From Berberis thunbergii (taxonomy: Eukaryota; Streptophyta; Magnoliopsida; Ranunculales; Berberidaceae), in the NCBI GenBank assembly GCA_003290165.1, contig QNQO01000654.1:590101-654100 (forward strand): 64,000 nt of DNA, read 5' to 3'. This document shows, in pieces, positions 48,631 to 59,837 of this stretch (position 1 is the stretch's first letter; each line of letters begins with the position of its first letter). The notes under the pieces are model-generated. The model searched no databases, was not told where the DNA came from, and saw only the letters and a program-made list of their open reading frames with translations. The translations under genes were made by a program, and so were the position numbers.

Positions 48631-49660
48631 ATGGGTCTCCTCGTTCTGTTGTCTCTTTGTTTAGTTCTCTATTCATTCTTCCTCCTACTAAAACTCATCC
48701 ATGAATGGGGAGAACAAGCTTGCTATATAGTTCATTATGAATGCTATAAACCAAGTGATGATAGAAAGCTAAGCAGTGAACTTCTAGGCGACATTGTCTT
48801 GCAAAAGAAAAACCTTGGTAGAGAAGAATTAAAATTCATCCTAAAGGTGACTGTCGGCTCAGGCATAGGTGATGAAACCTACGTGTCACGAAACATCGTT
48901 GAGCGTAGAGAAGAATCCCCTAGTCTCAAAGACGCAATAATGGAGATAGAAGAGTTCTTCTACGAAACTCTTGATAACCTCTTTGCACAGACAGGTATTT
49001 CTCCTTCAGATATCGATATACTGGTCTCAAATGTATCCTTGTTTACTACTTTACCTTCTCTAGCTGCAAGGATAATCAACCATTACAAAATGAGAGAAGA
49101 CTTAGGTGTTCAATCTCTCTGGAATGGGCTGTAGTGTAAGTTTGGTCTCCATCAATATGGTCCAAAATGTTTTTAAAACCTATAAAAACGCTTTTGCTAT
49201 AGTTGTCACCTCCGAATCTATCGCCCCAAGTTGGTATTCAGGTACCAACAAGTCCATGATGCTCCCAAACTACTTGTTTCGATCAGGTGGATGTTCAATT
49301 CTCTTGACAAACAAGCATAGTCTTAAACACCAAGCCATGTTCAAATTGAAGTACCTAGTTTGAACTCACCTCGGTGCGGATGATGAAGCATACAACTATG
49401 CAGTGCAGAAAGAGGATGAAAATGGGAACCTAGGGATCCACTTAAGCAAGAACCTGGCCAAAGGTGCAACTCAAGCTTTAACCATGAACCTAAGAGAATT
49501 GGTACCAAAAGTACTTCCCTTAAGGGAACTACTTCGCGCTTTAATAGTAATGGCGTTTCGTCATTTCAAGAACAAATCCATAGCTAGCGGAGAGAATGCA
49601 ATAATAAACTTTAAGGCTGGTGTAGACCATTTTGTCATCCATGCAGGTGGAACCGCAGAA
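48631..49660 (+). pseudogene. 3-ketoacyl-CoA synthase pseudogene (KCS12/KCS3-like)
   Basis: From ATG 48631 the frame encodes an N-terminal hydrophobic helix (LLVLLSLCLVLYSFFLLLKL), then YECYKPSDDRKLS, SGIGDETYVSRNIV, ETLDNLFAQTGISPSDIDIL. A frame change near 49105 leads to FNLSGMGCSVSLVSI, which holds the catalytic cysteine. RSGGCSILLTNK follows, then a stop at 49361 (THLG follows; an arginine codon CGA is expected), then AKGATQALTMNLRELVPKVL, and HFVIHAGG with the catalytic histidine. The sequence then diverges before the catalytic asparagine region. KCS enzymes in the ER condense malonyl-CoA with acyl-CoA in very-long-chain fatty acid elongation. This copy is inactive: frameshift, stop and C-terminal truncation by a LINE fragment. 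The wording is closest to the KCS3/12/19 group, an inference. Confidence 0.9.
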
Positions 49661-51350
49661 TTTTTCTATGTAAAGTTCTTCCCCCTTGAGGGAAAACTTT
49701 ATCAGGCCTGGATTTGCGCATCTGATTATGATTTATTCTGATGGACACTTGCTTGGGCTTTCCTTACTGGTTCGTTCTCATTTGGCTTTATGAATTGGCC
49801 TGGTTAGGTAAATTAGAGGGCTCTTAATTAGGCGATTTTGGGGGGCAGTCTGGGGATTAATATTTTCAGGGTTCTAATCTAATCTCAGCCATTCCTATTT
49901 AGTAGGAATAAATCTTGATCATGGATTTGGGAGGCAGCTAGGGTTTTATGGATGCCGCAAAGCCGGCCAAGGGAGATTCCCTTGTGGCTAGCAAGGAGGA
50001 GAACGGGCAGATTAAGCGCAACTTTGCGCAAGTACTTGGCAAGGCAATGAAGGACGATATGGAGGATAGACCGACGGGCTCTACAAGTTATAGAAAGGAT
50101 GGCAGTCCGGCTTTATTGTTATCTGACTCGGATGTTTCAAGGGGAGAATCCCATGTGTCTAATACCGTGGTGGTGTTGAAGTTTTCAAGCTTTCGGCCAT
50201 CCCTAGATTCAATCAGGGATTCTATTCACAGATCTTGGGATATTTCGGGTGAGTTCATTATGGGACTCTTAAATCAAAAACATGTGTTTGTTTACTTATA
50301 ATCGGGGGTTGATGTCAAAAAAGTTATTTCTAAGGATTCCTTCACTATTCGAGGCATACGATACAAAATCTTTCGCTGGCATCCGAGTTTTAGCCTACGG
50401 GCAGATCCGGAGTTGGCTCCAATCTGGGTTAAACTCCCAAATCTTCCTTTTGCACTCTTTCTTCCTGGAATCATGAAAGCGATAGGGAACTCTTTTGGCA
50501 GTTTTCTAAGGATCGGTGATGGTACGAGATGTTTTGCGAGACCAAAGGTCACACGCATGTGCGTCGAGATGGAGGTTACTAAACCTTTATAGTCCAGGAT
50601 TTGGCTTGAGAGTCCTGGGTGTGGTGGATATTGGCAAAAACTGGAGTGCCCAAGCTTCAAGTATTGCGAGCACTGGCACACTAATTGGTCATGAAAAAGA
50701 CTTTTGTAGAAAACTCTCGGGTGCGAAGAAGGAAAATCCAAATTCTTAAGTGGATAAGCTTAGAGAAGAGAAGAAATCAGATAAGGTCAAACAAGTTCAA
50801 AACGTGGGGAAGCAATTTTATGTTCATGTTACTAAAAAATTTAAATAAACAAAAGAGAATATAGGGACGAGTAGGGCGAAAGATAGTCAAGGAGTAGAAA
50901 TTAGTAATTCACAGGAAAAGGTAAGAAAAAATCTTTGGGTGGAGAATATGACCAATTAAATTTGGCAAACAAATTTATAGCTTTAGTTGATGCTTCAATG
51001 GAAGATGAGAATATGGGTGGTGAAGAAGACTCAGTACAAAATCAGGAAGTTGATATCTCGGTTTCTAAAGAAAACCATTGGAAGGGGAAAGAGTAGCGGA
51101 AGAAGGAAACCAACGTGTGGAAACTACTCAGGAATGATTAAGGGAGGTTGGCTATACCGTTAGCGAAAGGAAAAGGGCACTGGATACCAATGAAAGTAAT
51201 TCAAAATCAGTTTCAGAAACATCAAGTGTTGCTTCACTATGGATTGTGCCTTTCGTTGGTGATAGTAGTTCAGAAAGCTTACAGGATCATAGTAATTCAG
51301 ATGAAACAAAGGCTGGCGAAAACACTTCAGTGAAACTTAAGGCCTTGATA
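49661..51350 (+). mobile_element. LINE fragment: 5' UTR and ORF1 (sister of the 28.5-kb LINE)
   Basis: After a leader (about 49661-49947), ORF1 begins at ATG 49948 and encodes DUF4283 (VVVLKFSSFRPSLDSIRDSI, MGLLNQKHVFVYL). After a frame change come IWVKLPNLPFALFLPGIMK, AIGNSFGSFLRIGDGTRC and a degenerate zinc knuckle. These match the LINE at 28.5 kb block by block, but this copy keeps about 45 more N-terminal residues. ORF2 is absent; the fragment stops near 51350, where Ty3-gypsy sequence in the opposite strand begins. It replaces the KCS C-terminus. Confidence 0.8.
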
Positions 51351-51552
51351 GAGCAGAGCTTTTCTATATTCACATAATATTTTGCAGCCTTCTGTTGGAG
51401 TTTCTTGGCTTGTATCTTGTCTGCTAGCAGATTATCATTTAGTAGAAAATCAATAATAAGACCTTGCCAAGTTGAACTAGTATCGATCATCATCATCTTG
51501 CTTCTTCTTCTTCAATACTTTGTGTTTCTAAGTGCTATACCAGGATGGAGCG

Positions 51553-53531
51553 CTAGAATTGATAATCTAAGGCTGACCCCAAGTTTGCTAATGCATCCGC
51601 ATGTGAGTTTTTCGCTCTAGGGACCTGCTTAATTGTGAAAATTGGAAAAGCCTTCAAAAATTCTTGGACTTTGTCTAGGTAGAGGATCATCCTTGGGTGT
51701 TTTGCAATGTATTCACCAGATACTTGACTGGTTATAAATTGAGAATCTGGATAGATGGCTAGCCTTTTAATGGACAACTCACCTGTTAAGCGTAGACCAG
51801 CAAGCAAGGCCTCATACTTTGCTTCATTATTGGAGGCTTTGCAACCAAGTGTAATGGCTTTCTACCTTGGTTCCATCGAGCGTGAATAAAACAAGTCCCG
51901 CTCCGACACCCTTGTGATTTGACGACCCATCTACATATAAGTGTTTCATATCTTTGGGTTGACATGCCCTTGTTCCAGCATGAACTGAGGAATCTTCTGT
52001 TGTTGAGGGGTGTTGCACTGCTCTGCTAGCTGACTTTGTCTCATCGGTTAAGGAAGGTGTAAATTCTGCTATGAAATCTGCCAAGGCTTGAGCCTTTATA
52101 ACTGTCCTCAGCTGGTAGATCAAATCGTATTGGCTTAACTCGATAGCCCATTTCATGAGTCTTTGAGAAGCATCCAGACTGTGGAGAATTGATCGTAAAG
52201 GATATTCTGTCCTGATAATCACTCGATGGGCTTGAAAGTATGGCCTTAACTTCTTTGCTGAAACCAAAAGTACCAAAATTATTTTTTCCATTTTTTGGTG
52301 CCTGGTCTCAACTTCGAGAAGAGCTTTAGATATGTAAAATACGGGAAGTTGTGCCCCCAATTTTGCTTTGATGGGAGCTACATTCATTGCCGCATTTAAA
52401 ACTACCAAGTAGAGCTACATGTCATTTCCTGGCTGAGGTTTTGAAAGTATAGGAGGAGAAGATGAGTAAGTTTTCAAATTTTTAAATGCAGTTTCACACT
52501 CTTTATCCCATTTGTCTCCTTGTCCTTTTTTTTAATGCTTTAAAAATTATTTATATTTGTTTGTTAATCTGTCCAGGAATCGATTCAAAGCGGTTGTTCT
52601 GCCCGTGAGACTTTGAGTTTCATTTAGAGTTGATGGTGACTTCATGTCAATGATAGCTTTGATTTTATTTAGATGAGCTTCAATTCCCTTCTGGGTGACT
52701 AGGTATCCCAAAAATCTTCCTGATGAAACTCCAAAAGTGCAATTCTCTGGATTTAATTTCATTCAATATTTCCTTAGAAGTCCAAATGTTTCTTCAAGAT
52801 TTATGATGTGATATGCCCGTTGAGGACCCTTGATTAGCATGTCGTCAACGTAAACCTCCATGATTTTTCCAATTAAATGCTTGAAGATTTTGTTCATTAA
52901 CCTTTGATAAGTCACTCCAGCATTTTTTAAACCAAAAGGCATTACCTTGTAGCAGTAAGTCCCCCTTTTGATGATGAATGAAGTTTTAGGTTTGTTGAGT
53001 TCGTACATCATAATCTGATTATAACCTGAATATGCAACCAGAAAACTGAGCAACTGGTTACCAAATGTAGAATCTACTAACTGATCAATGCGAGGTAAAT
53101 GATAATTGTCTTTGGGACATGCTTTATTGAGGTCAGTGTAATCTACACAAACTCTCCATTTTCTTTCTTTCTTTTTTCTTGACTAATACCACATTTGTCA
53201 ACCATTTGGTGTAGGATACCTTCACGATGAAACTGGCTGCCAAGAGCTTGTCTATCTCGGCTTTAATGAATGCTACTCTTTCTAGGGCAAAGTTCTGCCT
53301 CTTCTACACAGTAGGTATAAAGGTCAAGTCTACATGCAGTTTATGACATATCACAATTGGATCAATTTTAAGCATGTCTGAGGCTAACCAAGCTAACACA
53401 TCTTTGTTGCTTTGAAGGAAACTAGTGATCTCTGCCTTCTCATCTGCGCTGAGGCGAGAGCCAATTTTCGCCTTTCTTTTAGGCAGATCAGGATCAATAA
53501 TCACAAGTTTGCATCTTCTTCTAGTTTCCAT
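51553..53531 (-). pseudogene. Ty3-gypsy RT and dual RNase H region
   Basis: The pre-RT region (53531-53304) includes VLAWLASDMLKIDPIVICHKL. RT runs from about 53170 with VDYTDLNKACPKDNYHLPR, then FIIKRGTYCYKVMPFGLKNA and the catalytic YVDDMLIKG (about 52845). Then come FLGYLVTQKGIEA (52763-52547), RNase H (52408 on, SKALLEVETRHQKMEKIILV) and the second RNase H (LYVDGSSNHKG; about 51945). The C-terminal part of that domain is 51807-51553 (HPRMILYLDKV, PRAKNSHADALANLGSAL). Stops and frame changes at about 53180, 52762, 52540 and 51826 break it. Confidence 0.9.
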
Positions 53532-53973
53532 CCCTCCTCAACTGAGGATTCGAATTGAATTTTCCTTCTTGATCTTGGTGCTGTAATTGCTATTGGGAAG
53601 TAGAAGGCTTTTTCCCTTCCACTTCGGCTGAAGTGACGGAAATAAATTAATTATGTTTCGTTTCCTTCAAGCTCGGGTTGCACACCTCTTTGCAATGACT
53701 TGATCATTCTTTATTTCTCCAACTCCACCCCCTGGGATTGGATATCTGATTTTTTGGTGTAGACAAGACGTGACGGCATCAATTTTAGTTATTCATGGCC
53801 TCCCCAAAAGTCCATTGTAGGGAGATGGCTCATCTATTATCATAAAGGTCTGCGAGCAGATGACTGGTGGTGAATAGACGTCTAGAATCATAGTGCCAAT
53901 TGTTACTGATGTAGCTCCCATTGAAGGTACTCAAGACTTTTGTCTTTTTGGTGATAAGTTATTCTAAATTCAT

Positions 53974-54159
53974 CTATTTGATAGCCGAAAGTTGAAGTAT
54001 ATTGGTTGCACTTCCCTCATCTACATGAATTTTGTCAATCATTGCATGGGCGATCTGAATGCTGATGACAAGTGCATCTTCATGTGGTAGATCAAGGCCC
54101 TGCAGGTCACTTTTAATGTAGCCGATCATTTGATTTTCAGTTGAGGAACTAGGGACCAT
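53974..54159 (-). pseudogene. Ty3-gypsy protease fragment
   Basis: It encodes HEDALVISIQIAHAMIDKIH then VDEGSATNILQLSAIK. The usual retropepsin D-S/T/N-G is seen as D-E-G, so the active-site neighbour has changed. Flanking frames are broken. Confidence 0.7.
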
Positions 54160-54522
54160 CGACTGAGGCGATTAGCATTTGAGCAACCGGAGTTTTTTGA
54201 TCTTTCGTTTCCTTTCATTATTTGTGAAACCAAAGAGTTCAGATTCAACGAAAATTTCATTCATTCTTATGACTTTCTTGGGGGTTCATTGGCTACATTT
54301 CTTTCCTCAATTTGTTGAATGGCTTTTTGGCTACATCATCTGTGCAATGTTTTGCTTTGACTAACTCCTCAAGGTGGTCCTTCCAATGGCTCCATGGAAT
54401 GCACAATATTTATTCGGATATCTTTTTTTTGGACCTCCTTCATGGGTGGCGGTCTCTTCAACCAAAGTTGATTCTTTATCTCGTGGAGAATTTGATTTAT
54501 TGGAACCGAAAACTTTGTGCAT

Positions 54523-54833
54523 CACTACACCAAATTGGCACTTTTGTAACAACTCTCAAAATAGTATCACTTTTGAAATGTTACAATTCACCAAACATTT
54601 TCAAGTCAAAACTAAATTTAGTCAAAAAAAATGAAAAACAGTAACACAAAAAAAATGATACAATAAGTTGGATCACCATGAATAGTATCACTTTTATAAC
54701 CATACTCTTCATGGTAAAACAATTATTGTATCATTTTGTTTGTGAAAATGTGTAAAGTTGTTAGGTGGATTGTTACACTTCAAAAGTGATACTGTTTTGG
54801 GGGTTGTTACAAATATGTCAATTTGGTGTAGTG
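54523..54833. mobile_element. 311-bp CACTA-type MITE
   Basis: It starts CACTACACCAAATTGGCACT and ends with the reverse complement form CAATTTGGTGTAGTG. The arms remain complementary for roughly 80 bp (TTTGTAACAAC, AGTATCACTTTTGAA.TGT). A perfect 3-bp duplication CAT (54520-54522 and 54834-54836) flanks it. No coding sequence is present. It splits the gypsy element, so it arrived later. Confidence 0.85.
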
Positions 54834-54836
54834 CAT

Positions 54837-56367
54837 GTTCTACTGGTAGGGAAGTCTTTTGTTGGAGACCGTGCTCTACGCTTGTCACCCCTATTTTTTT
54901 ACTCTCATTTTGATCTGCATTCTTTTGTGTAAGTTGGCTATCTTTCTTGAACACATCAGATACTTTAGCACTATTTTTTTCATCATCCCACAATGCTCAA
55001 TGTTCTACCATGGCGTAGACTTCTGCAAGAGTTTTACCTGGTTTCATGGTCAGCTCACCATACAACGGGTGATCTGCGGCAGACCCTTTCTGAAAGCTAA
55101 GGACGTAATTTGATCATAACACCCAACTATGCTCATTTTTTCTGCATTGAATCTTTTAATGAAGTCTCTGAGCGATTCATTTGACTTCTTCTTATGTTGA
55201 AGAGGTGGTCAACATGCTTTTTGATGGTTCAGTAGAATGAATATTATTTTGTGAAGACAGGGGAGAGATATCCAAAGTTGTTGATCGACTAGGGGTCAAA
55301 GTTTGAAATCAATCTTGGGCTACTCCCTATAAAGACAACAAATATTTTGCACATAAGCGGGTCATCATTTTTGTGCAGAGTCATGACGCTTCGGAAATGC
55401 TACAAGTGTTTCTCAAGATCATAATCTCCTTTGAAAAAGGTAAATGTTGGTGTGGTAAACCTTGCTGGTGGAGGAGCCCCTTCGATGTTGTCTATATAAT
55501 GTGAAGTGTTCACCCAGGCTACCTCTCCGCGCAGATTATCATCTAGATTTCCCATAACTTGTAAGTTCCTCAATTGTTCCTTGACCATTCGTGACATCAT
55601 TTTCCCCCAAGGGCTTGGGTGTATCCCGCTGATCGGTTGTATTGTGGTTTCGGTTAAGATTATTTGTGGTAGACGACTCCTCATATTCCGAATTTGATTG
55701 TGACTTACCTACATGTGAGTGAGGTAGAGTCTCAATAGGATTCATCTGGAGGCTCCTTTTGATTTGACGAGCCTCTGTATGTGGTATATGTGGGACAAAT
55801 TAGTATAGTGATCTAGATCTGGTCCTCTGCGTTGTTCGCATCCATTGAGATTTTGTCTTCTGTGCCGACCACTTATATCGGGTGTAGTCTACAGTCCAGC
55901 CTTGAGTACACAGTTGCTTGGGAGCTCAACCTTTAAAAGACTCTTGTTTGAGGTCCGAGCCTAAAATGCACATTTACTTGTGGCCCTAATCTTGAATGAA
56001 TGCTTCCAGATGAATTATTTCCCTTTGACGGATGACTACTTCCACTCCCATGCACATGCTCTGCTGGTAGATGGCAATGTGTCGTCTGCCTTGATTGTTC
56101 GCTCACCAATCGCTTTACCACTCGGGTTTGTTCTTCTAATATTTTAGTTAGATTGGCGATCTGACCTGCAAGATTTTCTTATTGTGTTATCTTCATTTGG
56201 CTTGGTTGTTGGGCAGATTGCAATTGATGGTTAGCAGGCAGTGGCAAACCTACTACCAGTGGTTGTCCGACTGGTAACGGTTGAACCCGTGGTGACGATG
56301 GCGGCCTAGTACGAGCAGAGGACCTTGTAACATTATTTTTGCTTGTTTGTTTTCGAGTTCCCACCAT
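54837..56367 (-). pseudogene. Ty3-gypsy gag
   Basis: It starts at ATG 56367 (MVGTRKQTSKNNVTRSSART), with a proline-rich N-terminal part. 55684-55400 encodes SPWGKMMSRMVKEQL and PPPARFTTPTFTFFKGDYDL then EKHL, the start of the capsid-like retrotransposon gag domain (pattern P.F..P....Y.G..DP..HL). Several stops and frame changes follow toward the MITE. Confidence 0.75.
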
Positions 56368-56497
56368 TGTATTGAAAAAAACTTTGAAAGTAAAAGTGTT
56401 TGTGAAAGGAAATTTTAAACTGAATGAATGAAAGTTTTAATGAATGGAAAAGAGCATGCAATGAGTTTGATTCAAGCTCTAATTGAAAACACCAATT

Positions 56498-57104
56498 TGT
56501 GGATGCAAATTTCCACCGGATCACGCATAACAATCTGCATAAGATAGAAATTAATTCTTGACACCGGTGTGGTGCCTGCCACGGGGACTCCGATGTCAAA
56601 GTTAGAACAATATCTTTAGAAAAATGTTTATATCTCTATATTTAAAGAGAAAATTGTAAGTCAGGAAAATGTTACCTCTAAAAGGCTTTTGTGTTTGGCT
56701 ATTTATAGAGGTCGAAAGATTCAACTGCTGGCTGGTGAGTGAGATACGTGGCATATGAGTAAGACGCGTGGCAAACGAGTGAGTCATATGTTTGCAAGCG
56801 GTTGCAACTTCCTTCAGGTAGTTGTAACTTTCGTGCATGGTTGGTTATAACCTCTCTTTGGTGATTGTAACTTCCTATTTGGAGACACCTCTCTTGCAAG
56901 CCCATATGCTCAGTTGAGCATGGTGGTTGACGCCGAACACTACTCCCCTATAGAGAAAATAGTGTTTACTGAGTTTGTATTGGGTCTAGGCTCGGGCCTT
57001 CTATACTTGTAACTTTCGTGAATAATCTTCGGGCTTCTTGAAAAATGACCAAATCTTTGAGCTTCTTTATCTAATTGGGCTAAAGGTTATTTTTGGCTCC
57101 CACA
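56498..57104 (-). repeat. Ty3-gypsy 5' LTR
   Basis: Minus-strand start TGTGGGAGCCAAAAATAACC at 57104 and end GCATCCACA at 56498. A TATAAATAG promoter-like box lies in the middle (about 56700). The inner end is followed by AATTGGTGTTTTCAATTAG, probably a degenerate primer-binding site. The outer 272 bp is repeated at 37047-37319. Confidence 0.75.
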
Positions 57105-57595
57105 AATATAATACAAGAATATTGTAAGAAAGGATATTAAGAATCGAAAAGATAAAATAAATAAATAAATAAATAAAAGTATTTCATTATCAGCTCAATT
57201 ATTTGTCAATGCCATAAAGAATTTTGAGTTTTAATAGTGGGTTAAGCCCGGTAACTTTATTTGCACACATATTCTTCTTCCTCTTCTTTTTCTTGTAAAG
57301 ACCACCACCAAAATGTGGTATGAAGGGAAACAAATGAAATTTTCCTCCTGAAAGACCTAATATGATTTCAAAGCTTCCATTATCACTAGGTACCAATTAG
57401 ACTTGTGACACTTCCCCATAGCTTCGTAACAAAATGTATCGTCTCTAGGCATGACAATAGGTTGATGCCTCAAACACATCAATGGACAAAATCTTCCTAC
57501 CGGTGGGTTGTCGTACTTTTATAGCAATAGCTCCAGAGACCCTTCTTACTGTCTACCAATTTCCATATACGCATGAGGCAATCTGATAACTCTAA

Positions 57596-57913
57596 GGGTG
57601 TGTTTGGTTGCATGGAATTTTATGCCATGGAAAACCATGAGGGGACCTCCATATTTTATGCTAATTTGAGGTATCACTCCACATCTACCATTTGATTTTG
57701 TGATCAATGGGAGAAATGAAAATTCCATAAACATGAGAATCACATGCCTTGAGGGACCAAGGAGTGAGATTCTCATGTTCATATGACTTTCATTCCCACC
57801 ATTGATCACAAAGTCAAATGGTGGATGTGAAGTGATATATCAATTTAGCCTAAAATATGAAAATTCCCTCATAGATTCCCATGATATAGGATTTTATCCA
57901 ACCAAACACACCT
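57596..57913. mobile_element. Fold-back Tourist-like MITE, copy B
   Basis: The complete form, 318 bp, starts GGGTGTGTTTGGTTGCATGG and ends CCAACCAAACACACCT, with a TAA duplication on each side (57593-57595 and 57914-57916). The arms are complementary almost to the centre. Confidence 0.85.
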
Positions 57914-59149
57914 TAAAGTTCTTGTTGTCAATGTCCATTGCCAGAATATGTTTATACTCACAGTTTGATCTTGAAAATTCCAATGGACTGCACCAACCCA
58001 AACCAATGCTTTTATAAAACTCAAAATCTGGTATGAAGGGAAACACGTATAATATATATCTCTCCCAGGAAGACCCAATATGATTTCAAAGCTTCCATAA
58101 TCACTTGAATCACATATACTGATTTCAACAGGTTATTGTCGCTGGGCATGACAATATTGATGTGAATCCATTAATAGACAAAATCTTTGTACCGTGAGGT
58201 GTTGTAGCGAAAGCTCCTAGTGCCCTTCTTACTGTCTACTAATTTCCATATACAAGTATGAAGTTCAGTATATCCAACTAAACCGATTGAGGTGCCTAAA
58301 ATAACTATCTACACGTTTTCAAATTCCACCACCATATAAAGCAACCTGATATCTTTGAAGTTCTCTTTGTACATGTCCATCGCAAGAACATGTTTACACT
58401 CAAAATTTCGATTTTAATCTTGTGTCATTATAAAATTCCATAGAATTATGCAAGTAAGTTAAGACTTCCTATTAGATCAAAAACTGGTTCACCCATTTTA
58501 CAGCCTTCTGGTTTGAGGTTAAGCTCTGATCATGCTCTCCGATACATGAAATAAGTTTGTCCTCGTCTCATTCATAGGATAAACTTGTTGGTGGTTGTTT
58601 TGGTGGAGCTATCCATGCGGGCAGTCCTGTACCTAGAACAAATAACAGAACGTCTAACTTATACAATACATGAAATTGTTAATTAAGTGATGATAAAAAG
58701 TTCTCCAAAGAAAAAACAACCATTAAAATCAGAAGAATTTGAGGTTAGTATACGGTCCTTGGAATATTAAAAAAAAAAGTCGCTAATTCTTATGGTTTGC
58801 ACTGTAAAACTCGTTCTATGGTCAAATAGGGTACTAGCTTAGCTGATAGACATACATGTATGCCTTGCCTATTGGAGATGCTCGTAAGGACTGTGCAACT
58901 TTTTTTGATAATAAATCAAAGTGGACCATTAGAATCTTTTGTAATCACTTTTGCTCTTGCAAAAAATGATATTTAGATCTTCCGAAAATGAACGACAAGT
59001 TCATTATAGTTCAACTACAGAATGACAGCCCCAGAGATGGCCTAAACAAATATATCCAACATTTTTATCAAACTTAATGTGGATTACAATTTCATGTTTA
59101 GCTTCTGCTGAGTTCATTGAGACCCAACATGTAGTTGTGCTTGTAATGC

Positions 59150-59325
59150 TCTGAGAGCTCACTGTGGTAGGTGAGGCAAATAAATTTGTGACAGGGAGAC
59201 ATAACATGCGGTAGGTGAGGCAAATAAATTTGTGATGGGGAGACATAACATAAGAACCTTAGAATAGAGAAGATGGGGAGACATAACATAAGAGCCTTAG
59301 AATAGAGAAGATGGGGACACAACAC
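59150..59325. repeat. Minisatellite in copy B
   Basis: Two units of the GTAGGTGAGGCAAATAAATT type, plus a duplicated GATGGGGAGACATAACATAAG..CCTTAGAATAGAGAA unit that is single in copy A (44810-44850). The minus-strand frames here follow from the repeat. Confidence 0.75.
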
Positions 59326-59837
59326 AGCTTATCAACCCTACCTACAAGGAACATTCATGAGATTGGATTATGGCCACACCATATACTTGGGCATGCGACT
59401 AAGTTTAGTTTTTTTTGGATAAAACTAGGTTTAGTAAATGTTTTGTTTAGTCCATAAATAAGGTTTTTGAAACATACAACTCACATGGTCGAAGAATTAT
59501 AAAACCAAATTTAAATCGAAGATAACCGGTTTGATTCATTATATTAATATAAGGTGGTTTTGTTCGGTATTACATAAGTAGACAAGAATTAGTGATGCAA
59601 AAGGAGGGAGATAAGGTTTTTTATTTAAAATTATTAACACACTTGACAATGGCCTATGTTAATAAATTTGACATAAACTATAAGTATCCTTTCATTGAAA
59701 TTAAATTTGTATAAAAAGTACAGTTAATGTGGCAATGAAAAATATTCTAATATTTTTTGGGTACAATACTTCTTGTTGAATCCATCGATGATGGATACCA
59801 ACCCCATATGTGTGGTCATATTCATTGATGCATTTAG

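Larger units (their letters stand above)
51350..57104 (-). mobile_element. Truncated Ty3-gypsy (Tat-lineage-like) retrotransposon
   Basis: Read on the minus strand: 5' LTR (57104-56498), gag (from ATG 56367), protease, reverse transcriptase, RNase H and a second RNase H-like domain, and the start of the linker before integrase (51496-51350: IDTSSTWQGLIIDFLLNDNL and QAKKLQQKAAKYY). Integrase and the 3' LTR are missing because the LINE fragment abuts at about 51350. The second RNase H (LYVDGSSNHKGVGAGLVL) is typical of the Tat lineage. A CACTA-type MITE is inserted between gag and protease. Confidence 0.9.
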
